DNA of 46,444 nucleotides from an uncultured Prevotellaceae bacterium (GTDB lineage: Bacteria; Bacteroidota; Bacteroidia; Bacteroidales; Bacteroidaceae), in assembly GCA_902764705.1 (NCBI GenBank), contig CACWWZ010000021.1:1-46444 (forward strand), written 5' to 3'. A program made the position numbers and the translations under genes. The notes under the pieces were generated by a model, which worked only from the letters and a program-made list of their open reading frames with translations, was not told the DNA's origin and did no database searches. Below are positions 37,885 through 44,396 of this stretch, piece by piece (within the stretch, counting starts at the first letter, position 1; the number at the start of each line of letters is the position of its first letter).

Positions 37885-38571
37885 TCAGTGTCCTTTAATG
37901 ACGGTGGCGCGGAGGATGCGGATATCCTCGAGGGGACGGTCGTTGGGGTCGGTGGCTGACTGTTGGATGCGGTCGACCACATCGAGGCCTTCCGTGACTT
38001 CGCCAAAGACGGTGTACTGGCCGTCCAGATGGGGAATGCCGCCGACGGTCTTGTAGACCTCCTGCATTTCGGGCGTCAGCTGTACATGGGCGGTAGTGTC
38101 CAAACGTTCTTGAAGCTTCATAAGACGGGTGTCGTTGTATACCCTACCCCAAACAATATAGAACTGACAGGCAGAGCTGCGCCGTTCGGGATTGACCCTG
38201 TCGCCCTCACGGGCCATAGCGACCATGCCACGACGGTGGAAGAGCTTTGGCAGGCGGAATTCAGCCTCAACGGTGTAGTTGTAGTCGCCAGAACCCAGGC
38301 GCTGTCCGGGCTGGGCATGCTTGCTGTGCAGGTCACCGCTTTGTATCATGAAATCCTTGATGACACGGTGGAAAAGCAGGGAATCGTAGACATGCTCCTG
38401 GACGTTCTTCAGGAAGTTGTCACGATGTTGGGGCGTCTCGTCGAAGAGTGCAATGCGGATGTTGCCCGCGGTGGTCTCAAGCAGCACCTCAGATGTCGAG
38501 GTCTGCGCTTTTGCACTGCCCACCATCAGCGCAAAAGCCAGTAATGTCAGTATAAGCTTGTTGTTGTTCAT
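37885..38571 (-). CDS. Periplasmic cyclophilin-type peptidyl-prolyl isomerase
   Basis: The 228-residue protein has a signal peptide ending GSAKAQ and a cyclophilin domain with TTAGNIRIALFDETPQHRDNFLKNV, LFHRVIKDFMIQSGD, GMVAMAREGDRVNPERRSSACQFYIVWG and the late QYTVFGEVTEGLDVVDRI. It speeds proline isomerisation during folding of exported proteins. An insertion of about 30 residues after FYIVWG (VYNDTRLMKLQERLDTTAHVQ) is usual for Bacteroidetes members. It follows the PLP enzyme gene by 28 bp of ATTTC-rich repeats. Confidence 0.92.
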   Translation of the reverse strand: MNNNKLILTLLAFALMVGSAKAQTSTSEVLLETTAGNIRIALFDETPQHRDNFLKNVQEHVYDSLLFHRVIKDFMIQSGDLHSKHAQPGQRLGSGDYNYTVEAEFRLPKLFHRRGMVAMAREGDRVNPERRSSACQFYIVWGRVYNDTRLMKLQERLDTTAHVQLTPEMQEVYKTVGGIPHLDGQYTVFGEVTEGLDVVDRIQQSATDPNDRPLEDIRILRATVIKGH

Positions 38572-38599
38572 TCTTTCATTATTTCATTATTTCATTCTT

Positions 38600-39619
38600 T
38601 CACTCCTCCTGTAGGTATTCGCGGATAGCTGCGACAAGGGCGTCGTTTTCGTCTGGGCGTTGTGTGGAAACGCGGAAGAAGAACGGAGAGAGTCCGTGGA
38701 AGTTGCTACAGTCGCGAATCAGCATACCATGTTCGTGAATGAGGTAATACTTCAGCGCGGAAGCCTTGACAGATTCCAATTCACAAAGCATGTAGTTGGT
38801 CTTGGTTTCAAAGACGCGCACACCCTTAATCTCGCGCAGATTTGAACGGAAACGTTCCGTTTCCTCCAGATATTCATCCAGATTGCCGATGGCAGGTTTT
38901 CCGTTTTTCAGCAGGAATTTGCCCGCCTCGATACTCAGGGCATTCATGGCCCAGGGGTGACGATGCTGACGCAGCAACTGAATGATGCTAGGGTGTCCCG
39001 TCATATACCCCAGACGAAGACCTGGAACCCCATAGGTCTTGCTGAGGGAATGGAGAATAATGAGGTTGGTGACATCCATCATCTCACGGGTCTGTAACAG
39101 GGCCTCCTTCGTATACGTCTCATACGACTGGTCGACAACGAAGGTATAACGTGGCGAACGACGCACTACATAATCCATGAATCCCTTCATGAGCACATTG
39201 CCGGAAGGGTTGTTGGGATTACATATCCAGTAGACGCGGTCGCGTGGCAACTGCGTCATTTCATCGTTGTTTTCGTAGGAAATGATGTGATGATACTGAC
39301 GACAGGCATCAGCATACTCATTGAACGTAGGCTGGGGAATGACTGAAGCACTGCCATGAAAATGCTGGGCAATGAGATAAATGGCCTCTGTAGCACCATT
39401 CGTTACCAAGACTGCTTCAGGCGAGATACCTTCCTTCAGGGCGATAAGGCGTTCCAAACTACGAGGCTGAGGCTCAGGATAGTTGGAAATCAAGTCAAAA
39501 GAGTCCTTCAGGTACTCTTTCAGTGCCGTCAGGTCGGTGTGCTGATAGACGTTGCTGCTGAAGTTCATCTTCACCAGGTCGTCATAGCGGTAAATGTCGT
39601 CTCCGTGGCCTTCAATCAT
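38600..39619 (-). CDS. PLP-dependent aminotransferase-fold enzyme, CobD/HisC-like
   Basis: The 339-residue protein begins MIEGHGDDIYRYDDLVKMNFSSNV, the GHG-D start typical of L-threonine-O-3-phosphate decarboxylase (CobD). PLP-binding features are VTNGATEAIYLIAQ, WICNPNNPSGN, FVVDQSYETY, the Schiff-base lysine in LHSLSKTYGVPGLRLGY, and a late RVSTQRPDEND arginine. CobD makes the aminopropanol linker of cobalamin. A histidinol-phosphate aminotransferase role cannot be excluded. The FecE/BtuD-like ATPase gene 36 bp upstream favours a cobalamin-related role, but no other cob gene is in the window. Confidence 0.8.
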   Translation of the reverse strand: MIEGHGDDIYRYDDLVKMNFSSNVYQHTDLTALKEYLKDSFDLISNYPEPQPRSLERLIALKEGISPEAVLVTNGATEAIYLIAQHFHGSASVIPQPTFNEYADACRQYHHIISYENNDEMTQLPRDRVYWICNPNNPSGNVLMKGFMDYVVRRSPRYTFVVDQSYETYTKEALLQTREMMDVTNLIILHSLSKTYGVPGLRLGYMTGHPSIIQLLRQHRHPWAMNALSIEAGKFLLKNGKPAIGNLDEYLEETERFRSNLREIKGVRVFETKTNYMLCELESVKASALKYYLIHEHGMLIRDCSNFHGLSPFFFRVSTQRPDENDALVAAIREYLQEE

Positions 39620-39640
39620 AATTTCAAATCAGTTCATAGT

Positions 39641-39673
39641 GCGGTAGCAAATTCTTCATTCTTCACTCTTAAC
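39641..39673. repeat. GCGGYAGCAAATTCTTC-type repeat overlapping the ABC ATPase stop
   Basis: A copy of GCGGTAGCAAATTCTTC runs into ATTCTTC satellite units. The last four residues (KSEE) and the stop of the ABC ATPase gene are encoded within it. Two other copies are at 41417 and 44355. Confidence 0.65.
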
Positions 39674-40504
39674 GCGGATGGTAAGACTGCTGCGGTCGAA
39701 AGTGATGCCTTCGCGTTCAATAAAACGGCTTAAGGCACCTTGTTCGGCCAGCTGGCGTGGCGTGCCCACATGAAGCCCCCCCTCCATCAACCAAATACAG
39801 TCTGCCACCTGCAACGACAGTTCCACATCGTGCGTAGAGAGGAAGATGGTCTTCTGCTCCTGAACGGCCAGACGGCGCAACAGTTGCATCATCTCCACCT
39901 TGCTAGGATAGTCCAAAAAGGCAGTAGGTTCATCCAGGTAAATAATCGGAGTCTGCTGTGCCAGCGCCTTGGCAATCATCACCTTCTGGCGCTCGCCATC
40001 GCTTAGCGTCTGTATCATGCGCCCTGCCAACGACTCGATACCCACCAGTCGGATTGCGTCACTAACCACCTGATAATCCTCCTCCGTCAGCCGGCCCCAG
40101 AATCCCGTATAGGGTGCGCGCCCCATGGCGATCAACTCCTCTGCCGTCATATTCTTGATAGCCAGCTTCTCTGTCAGCACAACGCCGATCAGTCGACTCA
40201 AGAGTTGAGAATTGAGAGATGACAAAGGACGAAACCCCTTCCAAACCTCCCCAAGGGGAGGCTTCAGGTCACTCCCCCTTGGAGGAGACAGAGGGGGGGC
40301 GATATTGAGCAGGACATCGCCGGCTAATGGGGGCTGGAAGGCTGAAAGCGTGCGTAACAATGTAGACTTACCAATACCGTTCTGACCTAACAGACACGTC
40401 AATTCACCGCTGTTGATGGCAGCATTCAACCCACAGGCAACTACCTTTTCATTGCCCTTGGCGGTATAGCCGATGCTGAGATCCTTCAGTATAACGGTAT
40501 TCAT
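39656..40504 (-). CDS. ABC transporter ATP-binding protein (FecE/BtuD-like) with inserted repeat peptide
   Basis: The 282-residue ATPase has Walker A GQNGIGKST (40-48), the signature LSDGERQKVMIAKAL (167-181), Walker B PIIYLDEPTAFLD (186-198) and the switch histidine in FLSTHDVELSLQ. The segment LTEKLAIKNMTAEELIAMGRAPYTGFWG is characteristic of FecE/BtuD-type ATPases for iron-chelate or cobalamin import. Residues about 68-92 are encoded by a 68-bp palindromic element and are absent from normal family members. They fall in a loop after the first strands, and all catalytic motifs remain intact. No permease or binding-protein gene is adjacent, so it is an orphan here. The neighbouring CobD-like gene suggests cobalamin. 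Confidence 0.88.
   Translation of the reverse strand: MNTVILKDLSIGYTAKGNEKVVACGLNAAINSGELTCLLGQNGIGKSTLLRTLSAFQPPLAGDVLLNIAPPLSPPRGSDLKPPLGEVWKGFRPLSSLNSQLLSRLIGVVLTEKLAIKNMTAEELIAMGRAPYTGFWGRLTEEDYQVVSDAIRLVGIESLAGRMIQTLSDGERQKVMIAKALAQQTPIIYLDEPTAFLDYPSKVEMMQLLRRLAVQEQKTIFLSTHDVELSLQVADCIWLMEGGLHVGTPRQLAEQGALSRFIEREGITFDRSSLTIRVKSEE
40231..40298 (-). repeat. 68-bp palindromic element, copy A, translated in the ABC ATPase
   Basis: The element is two hairpins joined by a GTGACCT linker, with outer inverted ends CCCCCCTC and GGAAGGGG. Read on the minus strand it aligns with copy B at 44946-45013 (plus strand) at about 62 of 68 positions by eye. Here it encodes PPLSPPRGSDLKPPLGEVWK within the ATPase. 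Confidence 0.85.
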
Positions 40505-40583
40505 CTCTCTAAACTCTAAACTCTCAACTCTTAATTCTCTCTTAATTCTTAACTCTTAATTCTTAACTCTTAATTCTTAATTA
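40505..40583. repeat. Satellite array between nuclease and ABC ATPase genes
   Basis: About ten 7-8 bp units of CTCTTAA, TTCTTAA and CTCTAAA fill the intergenic gap. The array also encodes the last codons (ILIKN) and stop of the upstream nuclease gene. No promoter motif was found in it. Confidence 0.75.
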
Positions 40584-41412
40584 AAATATGTCCTAAGTCT
40601 CGTTCTTTACAAATACTTACGATTCGTGCCACCACATCGTCCATCAGAGGTACGGGAACCAACCGGTAGTTGTCGTAATCGGCACAAAGCACCACCAGAT
40701 TCAACGCCTTTACACGAATGCCATAGTTCTGCTGGAGCATATAGCGATACAGGTTCTGCTGAAGGCAATAGTGATAGTAAGCCGTATCGGGCACACTGAT
40801 ACCATTCAGCGACATCTTGCCGCCATAAGCGGTAACGATGGGGCGCCCATAGTCGTCGACGACCTTGCGGCTGCGTTTCCAGTCGTAGATGACAAACTCG
40901 CCGTCGTCCTCACGACATATCATGTCAATAGTTCCAGCAACATTCAAATTCACATCATAGACGGGCCATTCCTGGCGGTAGGGACGGATATGATAGTCAG
41001 TGACAAAGCGCATGAAATGCTGACGCTCAGGCTCTATGCTGATCTCCTCGTTCTCGCCCTCAAAACGGAACACATAACGGGTCTCGAAACGTCCGTCACG
41101 GAAATAGTTCTCAGTCTGTTCGTGCAGGAAGGTTCCAACCTCACTGGCTATACACCCCACACGCTTCCATTCACGAAGCGTCTGTTCGGCAGGAATACCA
41201 TATCGCTCCTGGCGACGGAGTGCAGCACGCTGACCATCGAAAGGTTCAAAGAAAAAGCCTACGAGGTTGCTGACCGGCAACAACTGATATTGCCCCCTAT
41301 AAAGATAAACATGTCCCTCCGGCAGAAAGTCGATAAATTCATCCTGCTCGTAGAGGCCGGCATCAGTGAAGGCCTCCATCTTCCGGGTCATCGCTTCAGT
41401 TCTGAAAATCAT
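40570..41412 (-). CDS. PD-(D/E)XK nuclease-fold protein (RecB/Cas4-like)
   Basis: The 280-residue protein shows the nuclease core: VGTFLHEQTENYF with a conserved His/Glu helix, NVAGTIDMICREDDGEFVIYDWKRS supplying the Asp, Asp and Lys of the PD-(D/E)XK motif (about 165-190), and the helix QNLYRYMLQQ, typical of RecB-family QxxxY motifs. No helicase or cysteine cluster is present, so it is a stand-alone nuclease rather than AddB or Cas4. Such proteins may process DNA ends in repair or belong to remnants of mobile elements; the real substrate is unknown. The start codon lies directly after a GCGGYAGC-type repeat. Confidence 0.75.
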   Translation of the reverse strand: MIFRTEAMTRKMEAFTDAGLYEQDEFIDFLPEGHVYLYRGQYQLLPVSNLVGFFFEPFDGQRAALRRQERYGIPAEQTLREWKRVGCIASEVGTFLHEQTENYFRDGRFETRYVFRFEGENEEISIEPERQHFMRFVTDYHIRPYRQEWPVYDVNLNVAGTIDMICREDDGEFVIYDWKRSRKVVDDYGRPIVTAYGGKMSLNGISVPDTAYYHYCLQQNLYRYMLQQNYGIRVKALNLVVLCADYDNYRLVPVPLMDDVVARIVSICKERDLGHILIKN

Positions 41413-41505
41413 CTTGGCGGCAGCAAATTCTTCATTCTTAACTCTAAACTCTTCTCTTAATTCTTAACTCTTCTCTTAATTCTTAACTCTTAACTCTTAA
41501 TTCTC
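41413..41505. repeat. Satellite array with GCGGYAGC repeat between DUF3108 and nuclease genes
   Basis: The gap begins with GCGGCAGCAAATTCTTC (from 41417) and continues as CTTAACTCTAAACTCTTCTC-like 7-8 bp units up to the DUF3108 stop. It resembles the arrays at 40505 and 27294. Confidence 0.75.
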
Positions 41506-42342
41506 TTTCGACTCCATGGGGTTACGCAATCCTTTGTAGCCCGATAGATAGGCCTTGGCGGAACCAAACGAGAGGAACATGTCGAGACGTACCGGCATGT
41601 GGTTCTTGTCATCAGTAATATAGAAACGGATGAGTTCATGGTTCTGGCCATTCTCGCGCTCAATGAACGAGAAGACCAGACAACGATACTTGTCGTTGTT
41701 GTTCTTCATCTTCAGCGTGGTCTTGCCTGTATATTTCAGCCATGAGTTCGTCAGACTCTTGGCATCGCTAATGGGCATAGGAATGTTTTCACCAACCTTC
41801 AACTTGGCAGCATCGAAATTACGAGCACGCAAAAAAATGCTCATCATGTCGTAGATGCAATCCTTATATTCTGCCTCTTTCCAGTGCACCTCACCATCAT
41901 GGTCAATGCGGTGCATCTTCAGGTGACAGTTCGTCGAAGGATAGCTATACCACAACTCATCGACATAGTAGCGGTCGCCTTCACGGGCTCCTTTTCGGAA
42001 ATAGAGTGGCGAGATGTCCATATCGGTATAACACAACAGCGTATCGCGCATAATGAATACATTATCCAACTGGCTGTTTCCTCGCGTAATCAGACTACTG
42101 CGAAAAGCCTTCTGACCCTTATATCTCGACTGTACGGTTGACATCGACGCCGTTCCCACCTTCACCCAAACGAATTTCCAGTTGAAGTAAAGGTCATAAC
42201 TCAGAAATTCGCCCGACTTGAAAGCCGTATTTTCAATGCCACACTGAGCGCTGATATTTAAAGGTAAAAAGGCAAAAAGGTAAAAAAGTAAAATACCCTT
42301 TGCCAAACTTTTTCCCATCATTTTTCTCACTATATTTCTCAT
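41497..42342 (-). CDS. DUF3108 exported protein
   Basis: The 281-residue protein has a signal peptide (about 1-33, cleaved near NISAQ) and a beta-rich DUF3108 body: FKSGEFLSYDLYFNWKFVWVKVGTASM, DTLLCYTDMDISPLYFRKGAREG, and IRFYITDDKNHMPVRLDMFLSFGSAKAYL. DUF3108 proteins are periplasmic or outer-membrane associated with unknown function; the fold resembles lipid-handling lipoproteins. The hydrophobic core of the signal peptide (GILLFYLFAFLPLN) is encoded by an 8-bp satellite (42260-42295). It follows the Ig-like lipoprotein after 13 bp. Residues 8-9 (MM) offer an alternative start. Confidence 0.85.
   Translation of the reverse strand: MRNIVRKMMGKSLAKGILLFYLFAFLPLNISAQCGIENTAFKSGEFLSYDLYFNWKFVWVKVGTASMSTVQSRYKGQKAFRSSLITRGNSQLDNVFIMRDTLLCYTDMDISPLYFRKGAREGDRYYVDELWYSYPSTNCHLKMHRIDHDGEVHWKEAEYKDCIYDMMSIFLRARNFDAAKLKVGENIPMPISDAKSLTNSWLKYTGKTTLKMKNNNDKYRCLVFSFIERENGQNHELIRFYITDDKNHMPVRLDMFLSFGSAKAYLSGYKGLRNPMESKEN
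42260..42295. repeat. 8-bp satellite translated as a signal peptide core
   Basis: Four or more units of GGTAAAAA/GGCAAAAA/GTAAAAAA lie inside the DUF3108 gene. On the minus strand these read TTTTTACC-type codons for Leu, Phe, Tyr and Ala. The same unit is intergenic between susC and susD. Confidence 0.75.
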
Positions 42343-42355
42343 ATCTGTCGATTTA

Positions 42356-44380
42356 CTATTTCACTAATTCCTTCTTGACGTATTCTATGCCCAACTGACG
42401 AGCACGTTCCGCATTACGGTTTCTCAGTTTCGCCTTTTGCTTATCGTCCTTCGTTTTGATGAGAGCACCCGGTTTCTGACGATTGCGCGGCTTCGCTGTC
42501 AGGTTCCACTGCTTGGTGATATCCCACTTGGCCTTACACTCTATTTCCTCTGAGAAATAGTAGACATCCTCTGGCTGACGGTCGGCATCATATTCACCCG
42601 TATCCCAGATGTTGTTGCCATTACGGTCGACAAAAGCACGTGCATAGTACTTGTTGGGTTCCAGATAGAAGAATTCCACCTCGCCGTCGGCATCTGCCCT
42701 GGCCTGGCGCACACACTTGTCGTCCTTGCCCAACAACTCGACCACGACTCCCGTGTCGCGCACACCACTCAACCGGAATACCAACGAACTGAATTCATCG
42801 AGTGACTTGGCCTTGAGACCACTCTTTATTTCCTGAGAAGCCAGACCATAGATATCTACAAAGGCTGCCGAATCTATCTCCAGGCTATATTCCGTCTCCG
42901 GATGCCATTCTGCCACCAGTTCAAAGCGCCGCATCACACTGTCTTGTTGTCGGATTTCAAAGGGTGTACGATACCACAGCGAGTCTATCTGGGAGTAGAG
43001 ATGGACTGCCGCCGTGTCAGCCTTTATCAATGGTGTGGGCATCGTGATATATACCTTGCTTGTTGGATTCAACGACGATGGAATGCCGACAGACACTTCC
43101 AATGGTTTGACCGGGTAAATGCTGTCATAGGGCTCCTCGCGTTTCTTTTTCTTTTCCTGCTCTTTCTGCCAGTCCTCATATTCTTTCTGCTGGGCCTTTA
43201 TTCGCTTGGCATACGGCGTCTTGGCAATGACCTCCATCGTGTCCGTCTGACTGACTAGTATTCCCGCACTGTCCGTCATCAGATATTCCAACGAAATTTC
43301 CAGCGTATCTTTATTAATCAATGTGGTGTCGCGCAACCAATAGGTCAGCGTGTCCTTCTTCTCACTCGTCTCCACGACGAAAGCAGAGTCGGCATTAAAA
43401 TTCAGACCCTTGATGACTGGTAACTGCTCATTACCATAGCTGAAATACAACGTGATGCGGTTCGCATCCTGTCGTTCGGGTTGTTTCAGCAGATAACGCT
43501 CCGTCTGCTCTTCCTTGAATGCCAGCATCATGATGTTGTCAGGATAGAAATGGGTATAAGGCACCTGCACGATATTATCGATATGCAACGTATCGCGCCA
43601 AATGGTGTCCTGTCGGATATCTGGTTTTGCCGAGGGCTTGTGGGTCTCGTGCGAGAAAGCTATCATCTCACTCTTCTGCGAGAACTTAAAGTCACCGTCG
43701 GCATCTTCCAAGGCATAGATACGGTATTCACCCGGAGCAACACCCTTGATGACGAAGTGTCCCGTGCCGTCGGTACGGGAAATACGCATCAGAGGATCCT
43801 TGCGGAACACCGAATCTTCCATACTGTTATAGAGTCCTACGCTGATACCCTTGACAGGTTCCAGATTCGATGCGTCGAGCACATAGCCCGCCACTTCGAA
43901 GGTATCAATCTGCTCACCCGTCGAGAAGGTGTAGGTGTAGTTTCCCATCGGGTTGTCCTCGTTATTATCGCTGATGGCATCGCTGAAGTCAATCGTATAG
44001 GTTGTGTTGGGCTTCAAAGAGTCCTTCAGTTCCACCACGATTTTCTTGCCTGCCGCCTTAATCTCAGGCATCTCCAGCTGTGGAGGCGACACAATGACGT
44101 TCTGCGTGGCATCGGCCAGCTTGATGTACTCGTCAAACTGGATGGTTATCTTTCGGGCTGTCACATTGGTGGCTCCTTCTGCTGGCGTAGCACCTATGAC
44201 GCGAGGCGGGTCATCGTCATACCATCCTCCGTCAGGTGAACCCATTCGGGCACAGCTTAAAATGAAGAATGAAGAATGAAGAATGAAGAATGCTGCGCAC
44301 AATGGCAGCAATTTCATTCCATGATTCTGCATTCTCCTAAACCACTTCTTTACAGCGGTAGCAAATTCTTCATTCTTCAT
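42356..44380 (-). CDS. Ig-like (Big_5) domain lipoprotein
   Basis: The frame opens at 44380, but the ATG at 44317 (MKLLPLCAAFFIL...) gives a cleaner lipoprotein signal ending ILSC and may be the true start. Translation from 44380 begins inside a satellite repeat. After the cysteine comes a Big_5-type Ig-like domain (about 55-155: PPRVIGATPAEGATNVTARKITIQFDEYIKL, TFSTGEQ). A carboxypeptidase-regulatory-like region (VAGYVLDASNLEPVKGISVGLYN, GEYRIYALEDADGDFKFSQ), further beta domains and a basic C-terminus follow. It is probably a periplasmic or surface structural lipoprotein of unknown function. It begins next to the GH3-family stop and ends 13 bp before DUF3108. Confidence 0.82.
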   Translation of the reverse strand: MKNEEFATAVKKWFRRMQNHGMKLLPLCAAFFILHSSFFILSCARMGSPDGGWYDDDPPRVIGATPAEGATNVTARKITIQFDEYIKLADATQNVIVSPPQLEMPEIKAAGKKIVVELKDSLKPNTTYTIDFSDAISDNNEDNPMGNYTYTFSTGEQIDTFEVAGYVLDASNLEPVKGISVGLYNSMEDSVFRKDPLMRISRTDGTGHFVIKGVAPGEYRIYALEDADGDFKFSQKSEMIAFSHETHKPSAKPDIRQDTIWRDTLHIDNIVQVPYTHFYPDNIMMLAFKEEQTERYLLKQPERQDANRITLYFSYGNEQLPVIKGLNFNADSAFVVETSEKKDTLTYWLRDTTLINKDTLEISLEYLMTDSAGILVSQTDTMEVIAKTPYAKRIKAQQKEYEDWQKEQEKKKKREEPYDSIYPVKPLEVSVGIPSSLNPTSKVYITMPTPLIKADTAAVHLYSQIDSLWYRTPFEIRQQDSVMRRFELVAEWHPETEYSLEIDSAAFVDIYGLASQEIKSGLKAKSLDEFSSLVFRLSGVRDTGVVVELLGKDDKCVRQARADADGEVEFFYLEPNKYYARAFVDRNGNNIWDTGEYDADRQPEDVYYFSEEIECKAKWDITKQWNLTAKPRNRQKPGALIKTKDDKQKAKLRNRNAERARQLGIEYVKKELVK

Positions 44381-44396
44381 TCTTCATTCTTCATTT
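44260..44396. repeat. Perfect 32-bp inverted repeat (7-bp satellite arms) around the lipoprotein 5' end
   Basis: The left arm 44260-44291 is made of four AATGAAG units. The right arm 44365-44396 is its exact reverse complement. They enclose 73 bp that encode the N-terminus of the Ig-like lipoprotein. The left arm encodes the signal-peptide core FFILHSSFFIL. The right arm carries the upstream ATG and the GH3-family stop codon, and is continuous with a GCGGTAGC repeat (from 44355). Confidence 0.85.

Noticed and set aside
40505-40569. Cobalamin riboswitch upstream of the ABC/CobD-like genes
   Set aside because: The gap is only about 65 bp and consists of satellite units, with no B12-box-like sequence.
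43481-44239. 252-codon plus-strand frame
   Set aside because: It is antisense to the Ig-like lipoprotein gene and shows no start context or domain.
27294-44396. CRISPR array as the explanation for the many short repeats
   Set aside because: The units are 7-8 bp without unique spacers, and no cas gene is present. The PD-(D/E)XK protein lacks the Cas4 cysteine cluster.
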